DNA of 6,724 nucleotides from Deltaproteobacteria bacterium (GTDB lineage: Bacteria > Desulfobacterota > Desulfobacteria > Desulfobacterales > ETH-SRB1): NCBI GenBank assembly GCA_003647525.1, contig QMMZ01000108.1, positions 1 through 6,724 of the forward strand, written 5' to 3'. A program made the position numbers and the translations under genes. Below, in pieces: positions 1-4,707 of this stretch. The number at the start of each line of letters is the position of its first letter. Positions within the stretch are counted from its first letter, which is position 1. The notes under the pieces are model-generated. The model did not search any database. It was not told the origin of the DNA and saw only the letters and a list, made by a program, of their open reading frames with translations.

Positions 1-2
1 AA

Positions 3-857
3 ACACAGGCTGAAACCGAAGTTGAATTAGAGCTTGAATTAGGTGATAAAACAGACAGCGAAATAAGTGCAAAAGAGGAGCCTGAAGAGATTGAGCCTGA
101 AAAGATTGAGATAGCCAAAGAGACTGAAACAAAAATCGAAGAAAGTGAACAGGAAGATATAGATCAAGATAAAACACCTGGGGAAAAAGAAGAACCTTCA
201 AAAACATTTAATATGGGGGTTATGCCCGATGAACAAGAGGCTGAAAAAGCGATAGAAGCCATTGATAAGGCAGAAAAAGACGCATTAACTGAAAAAAATG
301 AGCCGCCAAAGGTTGCTGTAAATAAAAAGATAAGCATGCCTGTCCTTTTATTGTTGCTTGCAGCACTCTTAATTAGTGTCGCCTATGGTACATATAAGCT
401 TAAGCTGCTCGACAGCGTCGGAATAAATATCCCCTTTGTCAGAGACTTGTTAAAGCCTGAAGTTCAGGATGCCGGAAATCTTAAAATTCACACTTTTGAT
501 ATAAACAATAAATTTGTAGAAAACTCAAAGATCGGGGAACTTCTTATAATTACAGGCAAAGCAAAAAATGGATATTCAGATGCCCGCAGTTATATAAGCA
601 TAACCGGCAAACTCTATACAAAGGGAAAGATACTTTCAAAAACAAAAACAGTTTACTGCGGCACGATACTGTCAGAGCTTGAACTTCAAAATATGGATCT
701 TGACGCTATAAACAGCAGGCTTTCGAACCGCTTCGGCGATAATAAATCTAATATTAAGGTTAAAGCTGACTCAATCATACCGTTTATGGCAGTATTTGCC
801 GATCTTCCGGAAAATCTGGATGAATTTACGATTGAAGTAGCCGGTTCTCTTCCATAA
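3..857 (+). CDS. DUF3426-family membrane-anchored protein, 5' truncated by window edge
   Basis: The frame is open from the first full codon (position 3), so the ATG at 213 is internal and the true start lies outside the window. The visible 284 residues have three parts. The first is a long acidic Glu/Lys-rich linker (about 3-320) with no globular look. The second is a single hydrophobic segment (about 336-405, core MPVLLLLLAALLISVAYG). The third is a C-terminal extracytoplasmic-type domain with DUF3426 hallmarks: a GNLKIHTF-like first strand, a central ITGKAKN strand, a YCG motif, a NRFGDNKSN stretch and a final PFMAVFADLPENLDEF strand. In this family the N-terminus normally carries an MJ0042-type zinc ribbon, which would be upstream and is not seen here. 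Function is unknown; a cytoplasmic ribbon joined by a flexible linker and one membrane pass to an outer beta domain is the expected architecture. It ends in a double stop (TAA TAG), 13 bases before repeat element copy A. The family call is from memory of its conserved C-terminal motifs. Confidence 0.8.
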   Translation, partial: TQAETEVELELELGDKTDSEISAKEEPEEIEPEKIEIAKETETKIEESEQEDIDQDKTPGEKEEPSKTFNMGVMPDEQEAEKAIEAIDKAEKDALTEKNEPPKVAVNKKISMPVLLLLLAALLISVAYGTYKLKLLDSVGINIPFVRDLLKPEVQDAGNLKIHTFDINNKFVENSKIGELLIITGKAKNGYSDARSYISITGKLYTKGKILSKTKTVYCGTILSELELQNMDLDAINSRLSNRFGDNKSNIKVKADSIIPFMAVFADLPENLDEFTIEVAGSLP

Positions 858-870
858 TAGGAATTAAAAA

Positions 871-1100
871 TTCACCACGGATTTTCACGGAGCTTCACTG
901 AAAATTGTAAACAATAAGTAACTTACTATACTAATATTAAATTTGGATGTAGATTCCGAGCCAATCTCTTGGTAGAAAACAATGCAATAAAAAAGACAAC
1001 AAATCAGAACGAAGCTCAATTGATCAATTATCTCAAAATAACTCGCTTGAGAGTGGGTCTATTGATAATTCAGTGTAACTCCGTGAAAATCCGTGGTGAA
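871..1100 (+). mobile_element. TIR-bounded GxxExxY-cassette element, copy A
   Basis: The left end (871-902) and right end (1069-1100) are inverted repeats that match at 30 of 32 positions. Each begins TTCACCACGGATTTTCACGG when read inward. The 166 bases between them hold the C-terminal half of a GxxExxY-family coding frame in the same orientation. No transposase is present and I see no clear target-site duplication; both flanks are simply A/T-rich. Copies B (1377-1707) and C (4547-4682, inverted) share the ends and parts of the interior. I infer a small non-autonomous repeat derived by internal deletion from a longer TIR-GxxExxY-TIR cassette. Whether such cassettes move by their own enzyme is not known from this window. 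Confidence 0.75.
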
Positions 1101-1130
1101 CTTTTAAAATTTGTTTTCGACTTGACTTAA
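918..1130 (+). pseudogene. GxxExxY-family (PD-(D/E)XK-like) protein remnant, C-terminal half
   Basis: Reading from 918 gives an open frame of about 70 codons with no plausible start, preceded by an in-frame TAA at 915. It contains IKFGCRFRANLLVEN (936-980), which matches the family's 'g.kldcgfRaDlLVe' strand. It continues with NEAQLINYLKITRLRVGLLI (1008-1067), which matches the 'heaQllnYlklsglrvGLLiNF' segment. The N-terminal half with the GxxExxY signature is missing. The Asp expected in RaDlLVe is Asn, and the following vivElK strand is reduced to NAIKKT, so the nuclease-like active site would be lost. The frame runs through the right inverted repeat and stops at 1128-1130. Other family members, and copies B and C here, end at TGG TGA inside that repeat. 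This is a decayed relic, not a working gene. The family was recognised from memory of its consensus. Confidence 0.75.
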
Positions 1131-1150
1131 CACAGTTGAGTTGTTAGAGA
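1122..1150 (+). promoter_or_regulatory. Possible sigma70-type promoter for tRNA-Met
   Basis: TTGACT (1122-1127) and TAGAGA (1145-1150) are separated by 17 bases and lie just outside the right end of repeat copy A. Transcription would begin about 35 bases before the tRNA. The -35 is good and the -10 is weak. It is proposed because the tRNA is separated from the upstream gene by the repeat element and needs a promoter of its own. Confidence 0.35.
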
Positions 1151-1193
1151 AGCCATTGTCAAAATCTTGGAATCTAGGATTTAGGATTATTAT

Positions 1194-1270
1194 GGCGATG
1201 TAGCTCAGTCGGTTAGAGCATACGGCTCATATCCGTAGTGTCCGGGGTTCAACTCCCTGCATCGCCACCA
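1194..1270 (+). tRNA. tRNA-Met(CAT), elongator type
   Basis: A complete cloverleaf of 77 nt includes an encoded CCA end (1268-1270). The acceptor stem GGCGATG/CATCGCC has 7 perfect pairs. The D stem is GCTC/GAGC. The anticodon stem TACGG/CCGTA closes the loop CTCATAT, with anticodon CAT at 1228-1230. The T arm is CGGGG-TTCAACT-CCCTG with one G-T pair. It is not the initiator: position 1 pairs with 72 (G-C), and the anticodon stem lacks the three G-C pairs next to the loop. A CAT anticodon could also be the lysidine-modified tRNA-Ile2. The overall sequence resembles bacterial elongator tRNA-Met more closely, so Met is preferred. It is followed 19 bases later by a strong terminator, so it appears to be a single-gene transcript. 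Confidence 0.95.
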
Positions 1271-1289
1271 GCTTAAACCTAATTTGAGC

Positions 1290-1328
1290 AAGGCCTCTCT
1301 GGTAGAATTCAGAGAGGCCTTTTGTTTT
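1290..1328 (+). terminator. Rho-independent terminator of tRNA-Met
   Basis: A perfect 12-bp stem (1290-1301 with 1310-1321, core AGGCCTCTCTG/CAGAGAGGCCT) encloses an 8-base loop. It runs directly into the T-rich tract TTTGTTTT (1321-1328). Its position just after the tRNA CCA end fits termination of that transcript. Confidence 0.9.
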
Positions 1329-1476
1329 ATTGCTTGAAAATATATCATAAATTATATTAAATTTTTAATAAAAATGCACCACGGAAGGGCACGGAGTTTC
1401 ACTGAAAATTGTAAACAATAAGTAAGTTAGTGTCTGTCCTAAAAGTATTTTTTCTTAATACTGGCAATAGGTTAAG

Positions 1477-1706
1477 CTTATTTACCGATGTGAAGATTTG
1501 TGAAAAAGCTATTAGCTGTTAGCTGTTAGCTATTAACTATTAGCTGAATGTGTTATCTGTTTGTTTTTTTTAAGCTAAAGGCTAACAGCTAACTGCTAAA
1601 AATCTTCGGTGCAGCACGGAAAGTATATAAACAACTTGGTCATGGTTATAATGTTGAGAAGAGTATTTTGATAATTCAGTGTAATTTAAGTAAAAATCCG
1701 TGGTGA
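1477..1706 (+). pseudogene. GxxExxY-family remnant, N-terminal motif fused to C-terminal tail
   Basis: The frame from about 1601 to the stop at 1704-1706 reads as two joined pieces. First comes GAARKVYKQLGHG (1608-1646), which matches the family's N-terminal 'iGAa.kVykeLG.G' helix. It passes in frame into LIIQCNLSKNPW (1668-1703) and then TGA, the same C-terminal tail seen in copies A and C. The central region, including the active-site strands, is deleted. Upstream, 1477-1500 (LIYRCEDL in one frame) may be the family's extreme N-terminus, but it is separated from the GAA motif by the heptamer palindrome at 1511-1600 and by stops, so that part is tentative. No start codon is identifiable. The right inverted repeat supplies the stop codon (TGG TGA). 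It is clearly non-functional. Confidence 0.65.
1511..1600. repeat. Heptamer-based palindromic repeat (GTTAGCT family)
   Basis: The left arm is five consecutive 7-base units: ATTAGCT, GTTAGCT, GTTAGCT, ATTAACT, ATTAGCT (1511-1545). The right arm is four units of the reverse complement: AGCTAAA, GGCTAAC, AGCTAAC, TGCTAAA (1573-1600). A 27-base T-rich spacer separates them. The arms can fold into a long imperfect hairpin. The repeat sits inside the GxxExxY remnant of copy B, so it probably arrived after that gene had begun to decay, or was what broke it. Confidence 0.75.
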
Positions 1707-1743
1707 ATTTCTACTATTATATTTATTTAAACTGCGATCTGCC

Positions 1744-2112
1744 ATGATAACCGGTTTTGAAAAACTTGTTGAAGAACGCATCCGGCAAGCTCAGAAAAAA
1801 GGTGAATTTGATAATCTGCCAGGCTCTGGCAAGCCTCTTAAATTTGAAGACGACAGTTATATTATGGAAGAACTCCGTCTCGCCTATAAAATATTGAAAA
1901 ATGCGGATTGTATCCCACTGGAAATAGAATTAAAAAAAGAAATAAATCGCATGGAAGATCTATTATCCAAAATGGATGATACTGCTGAAAAATATCGCAC
2001 AATAAAAAAATTAAACTTCTTGATAATGAAACTGAATTCACTTCGAAACACATCAATAACACATGAAATACCTCAGCGATATGTATCAGACGTAATAAAA
2101 CGTATCGGTTAA
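1744..2112 (+). CDS. DJC28/DUF1992-family small protein
   Basis: This 122-residue protein has the family's signature near the N-terminus: an amphipathic helix FEKLVEERIRQAQKKG followed by GEFDNLPGSGKPL (residues 20-32). The rest is helical and rich in charged residues, with no signal peptide or membrane segment. The domain is the conserved region of DnaJ homolog subfamily C member 28, which in bacteria occurs alone as a protein of about this length, so the gene looks complete. Its biochemical role is not established; a cytoplasmic helical adaptor is only a guess. The ATG at 1744 places the signature helix at the very N-terminus, as is usual in the family, but no good Shine-Dalgarno sequence is visible. 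The gene starts 36 bases after repeat copy B and is followed by a palindromic repeat, so it is probably transcribed alone. Confidence 0.88.
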   Translation: MITGFEKLVEERIRQAQKKGEFDNLPGSGKPLKFEDDSYIMEELRLAYKILKNADCIPLEIELKKEINRMEDLLSKMDDTAEKYRTIKKLNFLIMKLNSLRNTSITHEIPQRYVSDVIKRIG

Positions 2113-2121
2113 AACGTTAAA

Positions 2122-2269
2122 TAATCGTTCACAGTTCACGGTTTTTTTTAATAAATTTTGTCATGATTGAAGTATGTTTGATAGTAACAGTTCACGGTTG
2201 TCGGTTTACAGTTAACAGTTTTATGTTTTGAACAGCCGTAAACTGTGAACCGTGAACCGTGAACGATTA
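2122..2269. repeat. Heptamer-based palindromic repeat (GTTCACG/GTTAACA family)
   Basis: The outer arms are inverted repeats matching at 21 of 22 positions: 2122-2143 (TAATCGTTCACAGTTCACGG then TT) and 2248-2269. The arms are made of 7-base units. The left arm has GTTCACA and GTTCACG (2127-2140). An inner array has GTTCACG, GTTGTCG, GTTTACA and GTTAACA (2190-2217). The right arm has four reverse-complement units, CGTAAAC, TGTGAAC, CGTGAAC, CGTGAAC (2237-2264). It fills nearly all the space between the DJC28-like gene and the SHOCT-tail gene. It could fold into a large hairpin and attenuate read-through, but no T-tract follows the right arm, so it is not a classical terminator. Confidence 0.8.
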
Positions 2270-2305
2270 CAAATAACTTTTATACATTAGGTCTTATTAT
2301 TACTT

Positions 2306-2833
2306 ATGTTTTTTAAGAAAAAGAAAAAAAATGAGAACAGCCTCTTTAAAGGAGTTATGACAGCCTACTTTATTGTTGTACTCCATGTTCTTTTAATTGC
2401 AGGTGTAGGGCTACTGGTAATTTTTTTCCAGGGCATTATTAATTACATGCCATGGATATTTCTTGGAGGTTCATCCCTTATCATTGGTTCTGTATACCTC
2501 TTTTACAGGCGCATTAAAAAACAGGGAATAACTCTTCGCGAAACTCTCAATTCTCCTATGTTTCACGGCAGAACAGTCGAGGTAAGCTTATTGGGGGGCC
2601 TGGCATCTGTTAAAGTCGGCGGCGGGTCCGATGGTGCGCCGGCTCTGGAGAATAATTCATCAACTCAATATCTGCAACTGGAAGACCCTGCTTCCGTCCG
2701 TCTGAAAGAACTCTCTGAACTTGCTGATTTACTTGAAAAGAATCTTATTACACTTGATGAATACAATGAATTCAAACAGCAAATCCTGAAGACTTCAGGC
2801 AACACCGATTTGAAACTAGTTAAATCTATTTGA
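2306..2833 (+). CDS. Two-TM membrane protein with C-terminal SHOCT-like domain
   Basis: I do not recognise a named gene. The 175-residue product starts with a Lys-rich cytoplasmic tip (KKKKK at 4-8), followed by two hydrophobic segments (about 18-41 and 47-67) separated by a short loop. A positive cluster (YRRIKKQ) follows the second segment. This pattern predicts a membrane hairpin with both ends in the cytoplasm. A middle region of about 60 residues contains a Gly-rich stretch (LLGGLASVKVGGG). The C-terminus (about 133-161) has the SHOCT pattern: LKELSELADLLEKNLITLDE, followed by a YNEFKQQIL helix. SHOCT domains are short oligomerisation or tethering modules. The start at 2306 has only a weak upstream AGGT. 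The stop lies 6 bases before ddl, so the two are likely co-transcribed. The link to cell-wall synthesis is from position only. Confidence 0.75.
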   Translation: MFFKKKKKNENSLFKGVMTAYFIVVLHVLLIAGVGLLVIFFQGIINYMPWIFLGGSSLIIGSVYLFYRRIKKQGITLRETLNSPMFHGRTVEVSLLGGLASVKVGGGSDGAPALENNSSTQYLQLEDPASVRLKELSELADLLEKNLITLDEYNEFKQQILKTSGNTDLKLVKSI

Positions 2834-2839
2834 TCTGCT

Positions 2840-3766
2840 ATGAAAAAGCTAACTATTGCCCTTCTATCCGGCGGCGCATCTTCTGAACGAGAGGTCTCTC
2901 TGAAAAGCGGCGACCAGGTCTATGAAGCGCTTGACAAGGAAAAATACAAAGTCATCCGTTACGATCCTAAAACAGAAATAAACCGTCTGGTTGCAGATGC
3001 ACCTGAAATTGATGCCGGCCTTATTATACTTCACGGACCTTTCGGAGAAGACGGGACGGTACAGGGACTTCTTGATCTGCTTGGCATTCCATATCAGGGA
3101 ACCGGAGTGCTTGGAAGTGCTCTTGCAATGAACAAAATTGCTGCAAAAAAGCTTTATGAAAAAGCAGGGCTGCCTGTACCGCCTTATATTGCTATTAATC
3201 GTGATGAAGAAATTGATCCTGAAAAGATTGCTGATCAGCTTGGACTGCCCCTGGTAGTTAAGCCGGTTCAAGGCGGTTCAAGTATCGGCATGTCTATTGT
3301 AAAATCAACAAAAGCCCTGAAACATGCCGTTGATATTGCTTTTGAACAGGATAATTCAATCCTGATCGAAACATATATTAAAGGCATAGAAATTACAGGA
3401 AGCATTATAGGTAACGAAAAACCGGAAGCCCTTCCTGTTGTTGAAATTATTCCCGGCAAAGAGCATGATTTTTTTGACTACGAAGCAAAATATACCACTG
3501 GTTTAACCCAGGAAACTTGCCCCGCCCGCATTAATGAAAATCTTACGAAAAAAGCCCAGGAATATGCGCAGACTGCCCATTCGGCTCTATTCTGTAAAGG
3601 CTATAGTAGAACTGATATGATTCTAAAAAATAACGATATATACGTACTTGAAACCAATACAATTCCAGGCATGACTCCAACAAGTCTTTTACCTCTTGCT
3701 GCGGCAACCGCCGGTATTTCCTTTAGCGAACTTCTTGATACACTGATTGAACTTAGCATTTCCTAA
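2840..3766 (+). CDS. ddl: D-alanine--D-alanine ligase
   Basis: Ddl joins two D-alanines using ATP, giving the dipeptide that MurF adds to the peptidoglycan precursor in the cytoplasm. The 308-residue length is typical of the DdlB-type enzyme. The N-terminal domain has LLSGGASSEREVSL with the substrate-side Glu16. HGPFGEDG (65-72) is the conserved loop of the first signature. The ATP-grasp part has VVKPVQGGSSIGMS (from 139), with the Gly/Ser loop that closes over ATP. YEAKYT is the lid region. R257-T-D259 and E271-T-N273-T-I-P-G-M-T carry the metal-binding and D-Ala-binding residues; most Ddl have EVNT where this has ETNT, a mild change. The ATG at 2840 is 6 bases after the preceding stop and lacks a strong Shine-Dalgarno, suggesting translational coupling. 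The downstream ATP-grasp gene begins 9 bases after the stop. Confidence 0.96.
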   Translation: MKKLTIALLSGGASSEREVSLKSGDQVYEALDKEKYKVIRYDPKTEINRLVADAPEIDAGLIILHGPFGEDGTVQGLLDLLGIPYQGTGVLGSALAMNKIAAKKLYEKAGLPVPPYIAINRDEEIDPEKIADQLGLPLVVKPVQGGSSIGMSIVKSTKALKHAVDIAFEQDNSILIETYIKGIEITGSIIGNEKPEALPVVEIIPGKEHDFFDYEAKYTTGLTQETCPARINENLTKKAQEYAQTAHSALFCKGYSRTDMILKNNDIYVLETNTIPGMTPTSLLPLAAATAGISFSELLDTLIELSIS

Positions 3767-3775
3767 CGGTAATTC

Positions 3776-4534
3776 ATGATCATAAAAGGTAACAGAGAAT
3801 TAAAAAATCATTATCATGAACTCTGCTCAGGAGATATGTGCATAGGAACAATATCCTCAAGGCATATGAAATCATTTATGCTGATTGATCTTCTTGAACG
3901 GAATATAAACTGCCTGCCGTCTCCGCTCTCACAAATTCTAAATAGTTCCAAAGCTGCACAGGCTTTAATTTTAAAAAACTGGATGCTTCCGCATACATGC
4001 GTTATTACAAAGCGGACAGAATTGATTGAAACCATAAATACATACAATAAAAACAGAATCAGCTCCTCGGTAGTGACCAAAGAAGACCACATGCACTGTG
4101 GATATGGTCTGAGAAAATGGGATACCATTGAAACCGTCTACAGCTTCATGTCCCAGTCGGAATCTTCTTATCCTTTTGTAGTCCAGCCTTTTATAGAAAA
4201 TTTTACTGATCTAAGGGTAATTATTGTTGGAGATTATACTGAGGCATATACCAGGCATAATCCTGATAACTTCAGAATGAATATCGCGGCCGGTGGAAAA
4301 AGTCATCCATATATGCTGAAAAAGGAAGAAAAGGATTTCTGCTATGCTATTATGAAACGCAGCAGGTTTCCCTTTGCTCATATCGACATTATGATTACTG
4401 AAAATGGCAATCATCACCTTACAGAAATAGCCTTAAACGGTGGCATCAAGGGAGCAAGTATAAAAAGAAAAGAACTTGACAAGAAAAAACAAGATCTTCT
4501 TGAAAAACTGGCAAAAAAGCTCGCTCAAAATTGA
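3776..4534 (+). CDS. RimK-like ATP-grasp protein next to Ddl
   Basis: This 252-residue protein has the fold signature of RimK-type ATP-grasp ligases, which couple a carboxylate to an amine with ATP. A pre-ATP-grasp part ends in SPLSQILNSSKAAQALIL, like the 'ns..ai..a.dK..t..lL' region of RimK. VVTKEDHMHCGYGL (about 98-111) is in the place of the Gly-rich loop. QPFIENFTDLRVIIVGDY (137-154) and FRMNIAAGG (166-174) are classic RimK motifs. IDIM (203-206) and EIALNGGIKGA (217-227) form the metal site. In RimK the last motif is E-V-N-x-S-P-G; here the Asn two residues after the Glu is Ala219, with an Asn at 221 instead, so the second metal ligand is altered or shifted. The N-terminal domain is shorter than in RimK. 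The start is 9 bases after ddl, so it is almost certainly in the same operon. The substrate is unknown; cell-wall peptide or amino-acid ligation is only suggested by the neighbour. Confidence 0.75.
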   Translation: MIIKGNRELKNHYHELCSGDMCIGTISSRHMKSFMLIDLLERNINCLPSPLSQILNSSKAAQALILKNWMLPHTCVITKRTELIETINTYNKNRISSSVVTKEDHMHCGYGLRKWDTIETVYSFMSQSESSYPFVVQPFIENFTDLRVIIVGDYTEAYTRHNPDNFRMNIAAGGKSHPYMLKKEEKDFCYAIMKRSRFPFAHIDIMITENGNHHLTEIALNGGIKGASIKRKELDKKKQDLLEKLAKKLAQN

Positions 4535-4547
4535 AAAGAAGTAAAAT

Positions 4548-4643
4548 TCACCACGGATTTTCACTTAAATTACACTGAACTATCAATAGACCTACTCTCA
4601 AGCGAGTTGTTTTGAAATAATTGATCAATTGAGCTTCATTGTT
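4548..4643 (-). pseudogene. GxxExxY-family remnant, last ~30 codons only
   Basis: On the minus strand the frame reads NEAQLINYFKTTRLRVGLLI, then VQCNLSENPW and a TGA stop at 4550-4548. This is the same C-terminal segment as in copy A (NEAQLINYLKITRLRVGLLI) and the same tail as copy B (QCNLSKNPW). There is no start, and an in-frame TAA lies just upstream on the minus strand at about 4646-4644. Everything N-terminal to the NEAQL helix is missing. It cannot make a functional protein. Confidence 0.7.
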
Positions 4644-4650
4644 TTATAAT
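4621..4650 (+). promoter_or_regulatory. Likely sigma70-type promoter of purDE inside repeat copy C
   Basis: TTGATC (4621-4626, four of six consensus positions) is followed after 18 bases by a perfect TATAAT (4645-4650). Transcription would start near 4657 and give a leader of about 50 nt that includes the repeat end. The -35 lies within the 12-base palindrome AATTGATCAATT (4619-4630), which is GxxExxY coding sequence read backwards. The deletion that made copy C brought this next to the AT-rich inner edge of the element. No riboswitch-like structure is evident in the leader. Confidence 0.6.
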
Positions 4651-4694
4651 TTTCAGTGAAACTCCGTGTCGTTCCGTGGTAATTTATTACAAAA

Positions 4695-4702
4695 AAGGGA
4701 GA
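4695..4702 (+). promoter_or_regulatory. Ribosome binding site fixing the purDE start
   Basis: AAGGGAGA lies 5 bases before the ATG at 4708 and is the best Shine-Dalgarno sequence in the window. It decides for ATG 4708 over the in-frame GTG at 4666, which lies inside the inverted repeat and would add 14 residues not found in PurD. Confidence 0.85.
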
Positions 4703-4707
4703 TTTTT

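Larger units (their letters stand above)
1377..1707 (+). mobile_element. TIR-bounded GxxExxY-cassette element, copy B, interrupted
   Basis: The left end begins CACCACGGAAGGGCACGGAG at 1377. It continues with about 30 bases nearly identical to the inner left side of copy A (TTCACTGAAAATTGTAAACA, then ATAAGTAA). The right end (1675-1707) is the inverted counterpart, ending AAAATCCGTGGTGAA. Between the ends lie fragments of a GxxExxY gene, split by a palindromic heptamer repeat (1511-1600). It therefore has the same architecture as copy A but a different internal deletion plus a later insertion. No transposase and no obvious target duplication are seen. Confidence 0.7.
4547..4682 (-). mobile_element. 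TIR-bounded GxxExxY-cassette element, copy C, inverted
   Basis: This element lies in the opposite orientation to copies A and B. Its C-terminal end (4547-4580) reads TTCACCACGGATTTTCACTT on the plus strand. Its other end (about 4652-4682), read on the minus strand, is TTACCACGGAACGACACGGA followed by GTTTCACTGAAA. The inner part, read on the minus strand, matches copy A almost base for base over about 60 bases (from GAAGCTCAATTGATCAATTA onward). It is the shortest of the three copies, with most of the gene deleted. It sits between the ATP-grasp gene and purDE, beginning 13 bases after the former's stop and ending 25 bases before the latter's ATG. Confidence 0.72.

Noticed and set aside
213..215. 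ATG 213 as the start of the first gene
   Set aside because: The same frame is open to the window edge with the same Glu-rich composition, so the gene is longer and truncated by the window.
1194..1270. Initiator tRNA-fMet
   Set aside because: Position 1 pairs with 72 and the anticodon stem TACGG/CCGTA lacks the three consecutive G-C pairs of initiators.
1444..1462. Small hairpin AGTATT/AATACT inside copy B
   Set aside because: A 6-bp A/T-rich stem is too weak and too likely by chance to call.
1862..2062. Reverse-strand open frame opposite the DJC28-like gene
   Set aside because: It lies wholly within a well-supported gene, and its product is a hydrophobic low-complexity shadow without recognisable motifs.
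1511..2269. CRISPR array
   Set aside because: The repeat units are 7 bases, contiguous, without spacers and arranged in inverted arms.
2237..2280. Intrinsic terminator for the DJC28-like gene
   Set aside because: The hairpin-forming repeat is not followed by a T-tract on the plus strand, so it was recorded only as a repeat.
2864..3459. Two reverse-strand open frames opposite ddl
   Set aside because: Both are antisense to clear Ddl motifs, have no ribosome binding sites and have no family resemblance.
3814..4417. Reverse-strand frames opposite the ATP-grasp gene
   Set aside because: The forward frame has RimK motifs throughout; the antisense products have no coherent features.
4666..4707. 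GTG 4666 as purDE start
   Set aside because: It lies in the inverted repeat, lacks a ribosome binding site and would precede the canonical PurD N-terminus; ATG 4708 has a strong Shine-Dalgarno.
4547..4707. Purine riboswitch upstream of purDE
   Set aside because: I see no conserved purine-aptamer or PRPP/guanidine-type core; the leader is explained by the end of repeat copy C.
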